A stretch of DNA of 64,000 nt from Sulfurovum sp. TSL1 (lineage in GTDB: Bacteria > Campylobacterota > Campylobacteria > Campylobacterales > Sulfurovaceae), in contig NZ_BPFI01000001.1 in the NCBI RefSeq assembly GCF_019972135.1, positions 1,223,106 through 1,287,105 on the forward strand, given 5' to 3'. The position numbers and the translations under genes are program-made. Shown here piece after piece: positions 9,244-17,225 of this stretch (its first letter is position 1; each line of letters starts with the position of its first letter). The notes beneath the pieces were generated by a model. The model was not told where the DNA came from. It did not search any database and saw nothing but the letters and a program-made list of their open reading frames with translations.

Positions 9244-9279
9244 TCGCCCAAATCATTCCCTATCTATGGAGATATATCA

Positions 9280-10416
9280 ATGACAGATTTAGATTATTAT
9301 GAAGTACTTGAAGTAAGTAAAGACTGTTCAGGTGCTGAACTTAAAAAATCATACAGAAAACTTGCAATGAAATACCATCCAGACAGAAATCCGGATGACA
9401 AAGAAGCTGAAGATCAGTTCAAAATAGTCAACGAAGCCTACCAGGTACTCAGCGACGAAGAAAAAAGAGCGATCTATGACCGGTATGGAAAAGCCGGTCT
9501 AGAAGGCCAAGGCGGCATGGGCGGCGGATTCGGCGGTGCTAACATGGATGATATCATGGATATCTTTAACTCTATGTTCGGAGGCTCTGGCGGTGGATTC
9601 GGCGGTTTTGGCCGAGCGCGAAGAGACCCGGGTCAGAAATATGCACTGGACTTTGAGATAGAAGTGCCTTTAAAATTTCATGAAGCAGTCTTTGGCTGTG
9701 AAAAGAAGATAGACATCCGTTACAAAGCACCTTGTGGTGACTGTGAAGGTACGGGTGCCAAGGATGCAAAACTAGAGACATGTGACTACTGTCAAGGACA
9801 AGGTCAGGTATTGATGAGACAAGGGCCTATGCAGTTTGCCCAAACATGTCCAAAATGCCATGGTCAGGGACAAAGCATTAAAGAAGAGTGTAAAAGCTGT
9901 CAGGGTAAAGGCTACCATGAAAAAGAGGATACAGTTACCATAAATATCCCTGCGGGAGTAGATTCCGGTAACCGTTTAAGGGCACAAGGGTATGGGAACG
10001 AAGCTAAAAATGGGCAGCGCGGTGACCTCTACCTTACATTCCATGTAGAAGAAGATGAAAACTTCATCCGTAATGGAAACGATATCTATATAGAAGTACC
10101 TGTGTTCTTCACACAAGCCATACTCGGTGAAACTATCTCCATCCCGGCACTCGACGGTGAATTGGAACTGGAACTTAAACAAAGCACCAAAGACAAAGAA
10201 CAATTCGTCTTCGATGGTGAGGGTGTGGCTGATGTCCATAGCGGAAGAAGAGGACGACTTATTGCACAAGTGCGTATGGTACTCCCTAAAAAGATCAATG
10301 ATGAACAAAAAGAGCTCCTCGAAAAACTTCAGGAGACCTATGGTGTGGAAAGCAGACCACACAAAAGTACTTTCGAATCTGCATTTGACAGAGTGAAAAG
10401 CTGGTTTGGCAACTAA
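9280..10416 (+). CDS. dnaJ: Chaperone protein DnaJ (Hsp40)
   Basis: A 378-residue type I J-protein that delivers clients to DnaK and stimulates its ATPase. J-domain at residues 1-70 with HPDRN; Gly/Phe-rich linker with repeated GGGFGG (about 75-115); four zinc-binding CxxCxGxG-type repeats between about 146 and 210 ([32 protein letters not shown]); two C-terminal beta domains and a dimerisation tail. Start ATG follows GGAGATATATCA. It stands alone rather than with dnaK and converges, 3 bp apart, with the next gene. Confidence 0.99.
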   Translation: MTDLDYYEVLEVSKDCSGAELKKSYRKLAMKYHPDRNPDDKEAEDQFKIVNEAYQVLSDEEKRAIYDRYGKAGLEGQGGMGGGFGGANMDDIMDIFNSMFGGSGGGFGGFGRARRDPGQKYALDFEIEVPLKFHEAVFGCEKKIDIRYKAPCGDCEGTGAKDAKLETCDYCQGQGQVLMRQGPMQFAQTCPKCHGQGQSIKEECKSCQGKGYHEKEDTVTINIPAGVDSGNRLRAQGYGNEAKNGQRGDLYLTFHVEEDENFIRNGNDIYIEVPVFFTQAILGETISIPALDGELELELKQSTKDKEQFVFDGEGVADVHSGRRGRLIAQVRMVLPKKINDEQKELLEKLQETYGVESRPHKSTFESAFDRVKSWFGN

Positions 10417-10419
10417 CGT

Positions 10420-11109
10420 TTAGCCTTTTTTGTCTTCCAATAAAAGAACGGGGTCTTCTCCCTGTTCTTTGAGTAGTTTCACCAACTCTTTTTTAACATT
10501 TTTATCTGTCTTCACATCCACTACGATCTCTAACATTTTTGTGATCTTTTCATGATGCTGCTGACTTGCCTGCATATACTCCTCGTGTCTTAAAGACTCT
10601 TTCTGCATCTTTGCTTCATGGGCTTTATTCTTTTTATGTATCCATAGCAGAAGCAGCAAAATAAGCAATACAAGCAATGTACTTACAATGAGCACGATCT
10701 GATACAGTCTATTTTGTTCACCCTGGTTCGATAGAAGCCGTTTTTCCTGAAGTAAAACAAGTTCTTTTTCCTGGGCAAGTTTCATTCCCTGCAGCTCTTT
10801 TTCATACGCCAATTTACTTTCCTGTAATTTAGATGTCTCTTGCGCTTGCAGTTTGATTTGCTCCAGTTCCAATATTTTAAGCTGCTGAAGTTTTTCTGCT
10901 TCAATTTTTGCTAAAGTGACCTGGTTGGCCCCTACCAGCTTTTGAAGTTCCAAAGTTTCATTCACTTCTTTATAGGTCTTCTGATCCGATGCTGCTGCCT
11001 CCTGTTTTTTCTTTGTCTCTTCCATCAAACGGGCTTTAGACACCTTACCCTGCTCACATCCATACAACATTACCAATACCACTGCTAGGAAAAAATATCT
11101 TATTTTCAA
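10420..11109 (-). CDS. Putative lipoprotein with coiled coil and membrane helix
   Basis: A 229-residue protein of unrecognised family. The N-terminus has a signal sequence ending in a lipobox (MLYGC, Cys18). It continues as a long Glu/Lys/Gln-rich helix (about 25-130, repeats of the type KLAYEKELQGMKLAQEKEL) that should form a coiled coil. Then come a very hydrophobic membrane span (about 140-160, many Leu) and a basic, again helical tail. A lipobox together with an internal transmembrane helix is unusual; the first hydrophobic segment may be an anchor instead. No function can be given. It lies tail-to-tail with dnaJ. Confidence 0.8.
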   Translation of the reverse strand: MKIRYFFLAVVLVMLYGCEQGKVSKARLMEETKKKQEAAASDQKTYKEVNETLELQKLVGANQVTLAKIEAEKLQQLKILELEQIKLQAQETSKLQESKLAYEKELQGMKLAQEKELVLLQEKRLLSNQGEQNRLYQIVLIVSTLLVLLILLLLLWIHKKNKAHEAKMQKESLRHEEYMQASQQHHEKITKMLEIVVDVKTDKNVKKELVKLLKEQGEDPVLLLEDKKG

Positions 11110-11250
11110 ATTCTGCCTCTCTATCTCGTTTCAGTATTTTAGCCAATTTTTTGTTAGGCCATAAAAAAAGCACTATTTCTCTTTAAGTTTAATAGCGTTA
11201 CAATGAACAAAGGATAATTTTTTTCCTTAATAGCTTTGAAAGGATCTAGT

Positions 11251-11766
11251 ATGGCAAAAAGAGGTAATTCGATTATCAAAGGGTTGGAGATCAATGAGAT
11301 TATTGCAATGCTCAATAAAGCATATGCGGACGAATGGCTGGCTTATTATCAATATTTCATTGAAGCCAAAGTCATCAAGGGTATTATGAAAGATGCAGCT
11401 ATTGCTGAACTGACACAGCATGCGGCAGATGAACTCAGACATGCGAATATGCTGGCAGACAGGATCATTCAACTGGGCGGAACGCCTATCTTGCATCCAC
11501 AAGAGTGGTTTACCCATGCGAACTGTGGATATGAAGAACCAAAAGATTTTGATGTCGTGAGCATACTTGAAGATTCGATCAAAGGGGAACAGTGTGCGAT
11601 CTCAGTCTATTCGAAGCTTGCAGATATGACACAGCATAAAGATATCGTTACCTACGACATTATCTCTGAAATACTTGCAGATGAAGTAGAACACGAAGAA
11701 GATCTTCAGGCACTGCATGATGATATCACTGAATTTATAAGCGATCTCAAAAAAAGTATGCACTGA
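11251..11766 (+). CDS. Ferritin-like diiron protein (Dps-like/thioferritin type)
   Basis: A 171-residue four-helix ferritin-like protein. Metal ligands fit the two-site pattern: Glu in ADEWLAYYQYF on helix A, ExxH as ELRH on helix B, Glu in KGEQC on helix C and ExxH as EVEH on helix D. Two cysteines near the centre (NCGYEE and GEQCAI) recall the thioferritin motif of Dps-like (DPSL) proteins, which detoxify peroxide with iron; this subfamily is inferred. The ATG at 11251 has AAAGGA 6 nt upstream and was preferred to an in-frame TTG five codons earlier. A ZIP-type metal transporter follows 93 bp downstream. Confidence 0.85.
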   Translation: MAKRGNSIIKGLEINEIIAMLNKAYADEWLAYYQYFIEAKVIKGIMKDAAIAELTQHAADELRHANMLADRIIQLGGTPILHPQEWFTHANCGYEEPKDFDVVSILEDSIKGEQCAISVYSKLADMTQHKDIVTYDIISEILADEVEHEEDLQALHDDITEFISDLKKSMH

Positions 11767-11859
11767 AAAAGTGATGATCGAAGCTTAGGGTGGCAGAAGG
11801 AGAGTATTTTACAGTATAAAGTCATCATTTGAAATGACAGAAAAGTGTGGGGTAGAAAG

Positions 11860-12696
11860 ATGCAAGCATTTACCATGGCAGAAATGTTACCTGCATTTTT
11901 GTTAACCCTGTTTGCAGGTCTTTCTACTGCCCTTGGTGCGCTCTTTGCTTTTTGGGGTGGTGTCAAAAACACGAAGTTTTTATCCGTAGGTCTAGGCTTT
12001 TCTGCAGGCGTCATGGTCTATGTCTCATTTGCAGAGATCCTTGTCAAATCCCAAGATGCATTTACGTTAAAATATGGAGAGCTTGTAGGTGAAAGTTTAG
12101 GTCTTGTTGCTTTTTTTGTCGGTATTGCACTCTCATTTGTTATTGATCAGTTAATTCCTGATAATATCAATCCCCACCATACACTTGATATTGAAAACAG
12201 TATCGATAACGATGATACACAAACTATCCAAAACCATAGGGCACCACTGGCACGTATGGGTTTTTTTACAGCTATTGCCATTGCCTTACATAACTTTCCG
12301 GAGGGATTTGCTACCTTTGTCTCAGCTTTAAATAATATGACTACCGGGGTATCCATTGCACTGGCAATAGCACTCCACAACATACCAGAGGGCTTGGCAG
12401 TGGCACTTCCCGTATATCATGCAACAGGAGATCGCACAAAAGCCTTTCTCTATGCCTTGGGCTCTGGACTGGCAGAGCCCGTAGGTGCGATCATTGGATT
12501 CCTTATTTTAGTGCCTCTCATGGGAGATCTGACATTAGGGATCACATTTGGCCTGGTCGCCGGTATCATGGTCTATATCTCATTTGACGAACTCTTACCT
12601 TCTGCCAGGGTCTATGGTAATGACCACACCACCATCTTTGGTCTTGTGATCGGCATGCTTGTGATGTCAGTAAGCTTGATACTTTTTAAACTATGA
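11860..12696 (+). CDS. zupT: ZIP family divalent metal transporter (ZupT type)
   Basis: A 278-residue inner-membrane ZIP transporter that probably imports Zn2+ or Fe2+. It has about eight membrane helices and both metal-site motifs of the family, HNFPEG (helix IV) and HNIPEG (helix V). A charged, His-containing loop (HHTLDIENSIDNDDTQT) sits between helices III and IV. The ATG at 11860 is taken as start; an in-frame GTG five codons earlier cannot be excluded. It overlaps the 3' end of the convergent DUF5718 gene by 6 bp. Confidence 0.92.
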   Translation: MQAFTMAEMLPAFLLTLFAGLSTALGALFAFWGGVKNTKFLSVGLGFSAGVMVYVSFAEILVKSQDAFTLKYGELVGESLGLVAFFVGIALSFVIDQLIPDNINPHHTLDIENSIDNDDTQTIQNHRAPLARMGFFTAIAIALHNFPEGFATFVSALNNMTTGVSIALAIALHNIPEGLAVALPVYHATGDRTKAFLYALGSGLAEPVGAIIGFLILVPLMGDLTLGITFGLVAGIMVYISFDELLPSARVYGNDHTTIFGLVIGMLVMSVSLILFKL

Positions 12697-13491
12697 GCTT
12701 ACTTTTTGGTGTAATATCACCTTATGCGCTGATGGTTCTATACTTGAATCCTCTGTACGATGGTCATATGCGATGACATAGATTTCATCTCCCTTCTTGA
12801 GATAATTCTTCTCACCAAACTCTGCATACGCGGTTGCCCCTATAGAGATGAGGGCTTGTTTGGGATACCCTGCTGCCTGAAGATGGGCTGCGATATCTTC
12901 AAGAGGACCAAAATCCTCTTGGGTGTTCATTTTGTCTATCAGCCATGTTTTGAGCTTTGTATAGAAGTATGAGTACCCCAGAAGTGGAGCATCCACACCA
13001 TAGGGATGCAACACACCTTCACGTTTCACAAAAGAGCATAAATGGTAATGGTCCATCACCCCACCCTCTTCAAACCTGTCAATAGGTATCCATTTGTCAC
13101 CGATACCTTTGGAATTAGGCCCCCAGGACTTTTTCTCTGAGATCTTTTTTGCCCCTTCTTTACGAATAGTGCAGTCATTAAATGTAGTAAACTTCTGAGC
13201 AATGAGGTCAATCACCTTTTTTTGATCATCATACACAATATCAAACAGTACTGCGATCTCCGGTTCGACTTGTGCATTTGCTTCATACTCTGGAAGTGTA
13301 AGTCTGTCTGTGCCTATGGAGTACACGCCTAAAAAAGAGTCTGAGCCAGGAAGATAAAAAGGGAATATACCTTTAGGTGCATCAGGTTCAGCAGTCATGA
13401 CATTTTCAAAGTCTTTGAGTTCACCTGCTTGTTCTAAATGGTGTGCAAAGTTTCCTGCCACACCTAAACCTATTGTATTTTGTAATTGCAT
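12691..13491 (-). CDS. DUF5718 family protein (FAH-like fold)
   Basis: A 266-residue cytoplasmic protein opening NTIGLGVAGNFAHHLEQAG, which I recognise as the DUF5718 family. The QVEPEIAVLFDIVY segment resembles the metal-binding EPE region of fumarylacetoacetate hydrolase-type enzymes, as does the central GGVMDHYHLCSFVKREG region, so an FAH-like fold is plausible. Substrate unknown. It is a single gene convergent with the zinc transporter. Confidence 0.8.
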   Translation of the reverse strand: MQLQNTIGLGVAGNFAHHLEQAGELKDFENVMTAEPDAPKGIFPFYLPGSDSFLGVYSIGTDRLTLPEYEANAQVEPEIAVLFDIVYDDQKKVIDLIAQKFTTFNDCTIRKEGAKKISEKKSWGPNSKGIGDKWIPIDRFEEGGVMDHYHLCSFVKREGVLHPYGVDAPLLGYSYFYTKLKTWLIDKMNTQEDFGPLEDIAAHLQAAGYPKQALISIGATAYAEFGEKNYLKKGDEIYVIAYDHRTEDSSIEPSAHKVILHQKVSS

Positions 13492-13581
13492 AAATATCCT
13501 TAGAGAAAATATTAACGTAGTATATCTCAGGGACGGTTATAGGGTGTTGTAAAAGATTTTGGATGAAATAAAAGTGAAGAG

Positions 13582-13607
13582 TATCTACTACCCGAAAGTA
13601 GTAGATA
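13582..13607 (-). terminator. Rho-independent terminator of hup
   Basis: A perfect 10-bp stem TATCTACTAC/GTAGTAGATA with a 6-nt loop lies 11 nt past the HU stop; a T-rich stretch (CTCTTCACTTTTATTTC) follows on the minus strand. Confidence 0.7.
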
Positions 13608-13618
13608 TAAGGGTGAAC

Positions 13619-13900
13619 TTAGTTACCTGCTACAGCGTCTTTAAGTGTTTTACCCATTTTGAATTTAGGTGCTGTGTGTGCTGGCTTTGTATACGTTTTA
13701 TTAGTTCCTGGAACTGTACCGCTTTTTTCTGCTACATCTACTGTAGAGAATGTTCCGAAACCTACCAATGATACAGTTTCTTTTTTTACTAATGCTTCAG
13801 TTACTGAAGTGGTAAATGCTTTTACCGCTCTCTCTGCTGCTGCTTTACTTTCAAACTCACCGTTTTTCTGTACCAATTCTACGAAATCTGCTTTTGTCAT
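13619..13900 (-). CDS. hup: HU family DNA-binding protein
   Basis: A 93-residue histone-like protein that bends and compacts DNA as a dimer. It has the N-terminal helices (MTKADFVELVQKNG), the conserved VSLVGFGTFSTV strand, the DNA-binding beta-arm and the C-terminal PKFKMGKTLKDAV. The arm lacks the usual GRNP sequence and has GTVPGTNKTYTKPA instead, which may change its intercalating proline geometry. It has its own promoter and terminator. Confidence 0.96.
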   Translation of the reverse strand: MTKADFVELVQKNGEFESKAAAERAVKAFTTSVTEALVKKETVSLVGFGTFSTVDVAEKSGTVPGTNKTYTKPAHTAPKFKMGKTLKDAVAGN

Positions 13901-13928
13901 TCTACTTCCTTGTTTTTAAGATGGAATC

Positions 13929-13934
13929 ATTATA
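13929..13934 (-). promoter_or_regulatory. -10 box of hup
   Basis: A perfect TATAAT on the minus strand 28 bp upstream of the HU start; no clear -35 box. Confidence 0.55.
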
Positions 13935-14362
13935 TCACAACTAATTCTTAAAAAAAGATAAAAATATGATAAAAAGCCCTATTTTACGGCATTTAATACA
14001 CTTTTGTTAAAAAAAAGACTAAATATTATATTTAGTTATTTGTATAAATAATAGTTAATATATCTGTAAATTATATTGTATGGCCGTGAGAAAGTCCATA
14101 TCATGTTCATCTAGTCTTTAAATGACGCTGTGAGCGTCATTACATTCATATGAAATCATCCTTAAAAATCAAGCTGTTCACATTTTGAGAGTCAAATCAG
14201 CACTCTAAATAAACACTACACACTTCAAAATCTGATCCAATATTTAAAAATAGTATTGGAATAGCAGAGAAATAAAAAATAGTTCTAGCCGCAGTTTTTA
14301 TAGGGGTATCATTACAGTAAGAATATATTAGTGAAGTATACCTATCTAAAGGTTTAAGAAGA
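13935..14362. other. AT-rich 430-bp gap with a 9-bp palindrome
   Basis: No protein gene is supported here. The only notable structure is a perfect stem AATGACGCT-GTG-AGCGTCATT at 14121-14141, a 9-bp hairpin with a 3-nt loop. On the minus strand it lies about 220 nt downstream of tRNA-Leu and could end a transcript from there (TTTAAAG follows). A small RNA gene is possible but not shown. Confidence 0.35.
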
Positions 14363-14447
14363 TGGTGCGTCAGAGAGGATTTGAACCTCCACACCCGTAG
14401 GGCACTACCCCCTCAAGGTAGCGTGTCTACCGTTCCACCACTGACGC
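14363..14447 (-). tRNA. tRNA-Leu (anticodon GAG)
   Basis: An 85-nt tRNA with the 3' CCA encoded. Acceptor GCGTCAG pairs with CTGACGC. The anticodon stem CTACC/GGTAG encloses loop TTGAGGG with anticodon GAG, which reads CUC and CUU. There is a long variable arm (GCCCTACGGGTG) as in class II leucine tRNAs, and a T-arm with TTCAAAT. It sits just downstream of the atpE terminator on the same strand. Confidence 0.97.
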
Positions 14448-14483
14448 ACATAGACTTGTAGTTTAAAAGTACTACTGAACTTT

Positions 14484-14536
14484 AAAAAAATGAGGGGTTG
14501 AAAAGTTGTGACGGATTATATCCATCACAACCTTTC
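14484..14536 (-). terminator. Strong terminator of atpE
   Basis: On the minus strand a 16-bp stem (14521-14536 with 14500-14515, two G-U pairs) with a 5-nt loop is followed after a short spacer by seven T residues (14484-14490). It starts 13 nt past the atpE stop. Confidence 0.85.
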
Positions 14537-14549
14537 AGTGTCTTTAAAA

Positions 14550-14861
14550 TTAACCGATAAATGGGTTAGCATAAAGAGCGATAAGCGCAATTACCAATGT
14601 ATAGATAACTTGTGCTTCGATCATTGCAAGAGCGATGAACATTGTAGTCATTAGTTTACCACCAAGACCTGGGTTTCTAGCAGTACCAGCGATAGTCGCA
14701 GCAGCAGTGTTACCCATACCAACAGCTCCACCAAGTGCAGCAAGACCAAGACCGATACCAGCAGCAACTACTGAGTATGCTTTGATCATAGATTCACCAT
14801 CTGCTTCAGCAGCAAATGCAACAGCACCAAGTGCTAAGAAAAGTAAGAAAAACTTTTTCAT
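14550..14861 (-). CDS. atpE: ATP synthase F0 subunit c
   Basis: The proteolipid that forms the rotating c-ring of the F-type ATP synthase. The 103-residue protein has an N-terminal signal-like stretch (MKKFFLLFLALGAVAFA), then two membrane helices: GIGLGLAALGGAVGMGNTA, with the glycine-rich packing face, and a second carrying the ion-binding carboxylate in MIEAQVIYTLV. The loop has RNPG, the usual subunit contact. A c subunit encoded away from the other F1F0 genes and with a long N-terminus is what I expect in this phylum. No ion-specificity claim is made. Confidence 0.96.
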   Translation of the reverse strand: MKKFFLLFLALGAVAFAAEADGESMIKAYSVVAAGIGLGLAALGGAVGMGNTAAATIAGTARNPGLGGKLMTTMFIALAMIEAQVIYTLVIALIALYANPFIG

Positions 14862-15103
14862 TTTATATCCTTTAAATTAATAGAGTTTAAGTCTCTTCGA
14901 CTGTTCTAGAAGTCTGTTCGGATAGCGTAAACGATACTAAATGATCGCCAACATAGACATAAATGCCTACATTTCCCTACTGATCACTTCAAATAACGTC
15001 AAAATTATATCTAAAATATATTTAAAAAATACATTGTTTATCGGTACAAAAATATTCCATGTGATTTATTTAATTTAAACTTAAATAATATAATAAATTA
15101 TGA

Positions 15104-15156
15104 TAGAATAAAATAAGGGATGTAGGTAACAATGTTTGTAGATTTGTTGCTACCTA
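15104..15156 (+). promoter_or_regulatory. Promoter and leader hairpin of the exopolysaccharide operon
   Basis: In the 318-bp gap between atpE and the glycosyltransferase gene, a -10-like TAGAAT (about 15104-15109) precedes a leader of about 65 nt. The leader contains an imperfect hairpin: TAGGTA (15123-15128) pairs with TACCTA (15151-15156), and ACAA pairs with TTGT after a 3-nt bulge. The start codon follows AGGGAAAAAGGG. No GEMM aptamer is present. The rest of the gap is AT-rich leader sequence of atpE. Confidence 0.4.
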
Positions 15157-15179
15157 ATTAAAAGACAAGGGAAAAAGGG

Positions 15180-17225
15180 ATGGAGTTTATTGATTATTTT
15201 GCAGCCTATTGGCTGATCATAAAATATTTAGTATTATTTGCAGCGTTGATCATTTTGCTTAGTAGTATAGATGATTTTTTTATAGATTGTTACTATTGGA
15301 TCCGTCGTATTTGGCGAAAATTCACCGTTTACAGAAAACATAAACCTTTTAATGTGAATGAACTTTATAAAAATACAGAAAAACCGATTGCAATTATGGT
15401 ACCGGCATGGCATGAGAAAGGTGTCATAGCCGATATGGCTGCTTTGGCTGCTTCAAGTTTTGAATATTACAACTATCACATTTTTATCGGAACCTATCCG
15501 AATGATCCTGAAACCCAGCATGATGTTGATATTGTTGCGGAACATTATCGTAACATTCACAAGGTAGTCACACGAACTCCCGGGCCAACCAATAAATCTG
15601 ATTGTTTAAATAATATTATCGAACATATTTTTATATTTGAAAAGTCACACAATATCACATTTGATATTTTTGTTTTACACGATGCAGAGGATGTGATACA
15701 TCCTCTGGAATTAAAGCTTTTCAATCATCTTATCGCACATAACGACTTGATACAGATTCCTGTATTTCCATTTCAAAGAAAATGGTATGACCTCACAGCG
15801 GGTCACTACGAGGATGAATTTGCAGAAAATCACGGTAAAGATCTCATTGTCAGAGAGAGTATTTTGGGATTCGTTCCGAGTGCTGGCGTAGGGACTGCAT
15901 TAAGTCGAAAAGCGATAGAAAGACTTCGGGAAATTCATGAAGGTGAAGTTTTTTCTGTAGATACGCTCACAGAGGATTATAGCCTGGGATATGAACTGTT
16001 TAAAGAAAAAATGAAACTTATTTTTGTAAGAGTACCTGCAGAAATAGAATATAGAGCCAATAATCGGTATGGTCAGGCTGTTCCAGGGAAAAAACAGGAA
16101 CTGATCACCGTCAGAGAATTCTTCCCTTCCACATTTAGAAAAGCGGTGAATCAAAAATCAAGATGGCTTACGGGTATTGCACTTCAGGGATGGCAGAAGA
16201 TAGGCTGGACCGACAGCTTCAAAACAAACTATATACTCTTTAGGGATAGAAAGGCGATACTCACCAATTTAGCGAATATCTTAGCCTACATTTTGGTTGT
16301 CAATGTTCTTTTTATGACCTTATACTCAAAATTGACTACCGATACATGGTGGTTTCCGCCTATTGTGAAAGAAGACACATTGCTATGGACTTTACTTATC
16401 ATCAATGCTTTTTTCCTGCTCAACCGGGTTCTACAAAGAATGTACTTCACCTATAAGGTCTATGGAATAAAAGGTGCACTACTGAGTTTTCCAAGAATTG
16501 TATGGGGGAATATTATTAATTTCTTTGCAATGTTTAAAGCAATAAGACAATTTTTCAAAAACAAAAAAGAAGGAAGCATACTGACATGGGATAAAACAAC
16601 ACATGATTTTCCCATAAATATAAAATTCCATACAATGCTGGGTGATATTCTTATAGAAAAGAACTTGATCGATCAAACAACACTCAATGAAGCATTAGAA
16701 TTACAAAAGAGTGTCAATAAACCATTAGGACAACTGTTGGTTGAACAAGATATTTTAAGCGAAGAAGAATTGACAAAAGCAATGGCATTACAAGGGAATT
16801 TAGAATATATTGATATTACCATAGATCAAATAGATCGTTCCCTTATCAAAGAAATGGATAGATATGCTATGCTCGAACATGATATCCTGATCCTTAAAGA
16901 AAAAGAAGGGCTACAACCCATAGTCTCATCTCATCAATTGGTAGATGTGATCATTGATGATTATAAAAAAATCATATCAAAAGACACTAAACTATTTATC
17001 GCAAACGAAAGTACCATTCAGACGATTCAAAAAGAAATTTTGTTCCCGGACCTTACTGAAAATGAATACTTACATCTTCGAACTGTTGTGAAACAAAAAA
17101 TGATCCCTAGAAATATGGTATCCCAGATTTTAGCATATAGAGCAGAACACAATATCACTTTTATAGCAAGCTGTCAGCATTTTGGCTTTTTACCTGAAGA
17201 TCAATTAAAAAGGATCGGACTATGA
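15180..17225 (+). CDS. nfrB: NfrB-like membrane glycosyltransferase with C-terminal MshEN domain
   Basis: A 681-residue inner-membrane protein resembling NfrB, the E. coli phage N4 adsorption protein that makes the N4 glycan receptor. An N-terminal helix (about 11-31) is followed by a GT2 domain. Its motifs include AIMVPAWHE, DxD-type DAED (168-171), TEDY near residue 264 and QKSRW (325-329), as in processive synthases. Two or three further membrane helices lie at about 360-480. A MshEN module (487-540) has two 24-residue half-motifs separated by five residues, the arrangement that binds c-di-GMP in MshE and NfrB. The first residue of each half, normally Arg, is Met and Pro here. A further C-terminal domain follows. 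The stop overlaps the next gene (ATGA). Confidence 0.88.
   Translation: MEFIDYFAAYWLIIKYLVLFAALIILLSSIDDFFIDCYYWIRRIWRKFTVYRKHKPFNVNELYKNTEKPIAIMVPAWHEKGVIADMAALAASSFEYYNYHIFIGTYPNDPETQHDVDIVAEHYRNIHKVVTRTPGPTNKSDCLNNIIEHIFIFEKSHNITFDIFVLHDAEDVIHPLELKLFNHLIAHNDLIQIPVFPFQRKWYDLTAGHYEDEFAENHGKDLIVRESILGFVPSAGVGTALSRKAIERLREIHEGEVFSVDTLTEDYSLGYELFKEKMKLIFVRVPAEIEYRANNRYGQAVPGKKQELITVREFFPSTFRKAVNQKSRWLTGIALQGWQKIGWTDSFKTNYILFRDRKAILTNLANILAYILVVNVLFMTLYSKLTTDTWWFPPIVKEDTLLWTLLIINAFFLLNRVLQRMYFTYKVYGIKGALLSFPRIVWGNIINFFAMFKAIRQFFKNKKEGSILTWDKTTHDFPINIKFHTMLGDILIEKNLIDQTTLNEALELQKSVNKPLGQLLVEQDILSEEELTKAMALQGNLEYIDITIDQIDRSLIKEMDRYAMLEHDILILKEKEGLQPIVSSHQLVDVIIDDYKKIISKDTKLFIANESTIQTIQKEILFPDLTENEYLHLRTVVKQKMIPRNMVSQILAYRAEHNITFIASCQHFGFLPEDQLKRIGL

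Noticed and set aside
15060-15179. A third GEMM aptamer before the exopolysaccharide operon
   Set aside because: The GACGnAAAGCC core and GNRA-capped stem are absent; only a small imperfect hairpin is present.
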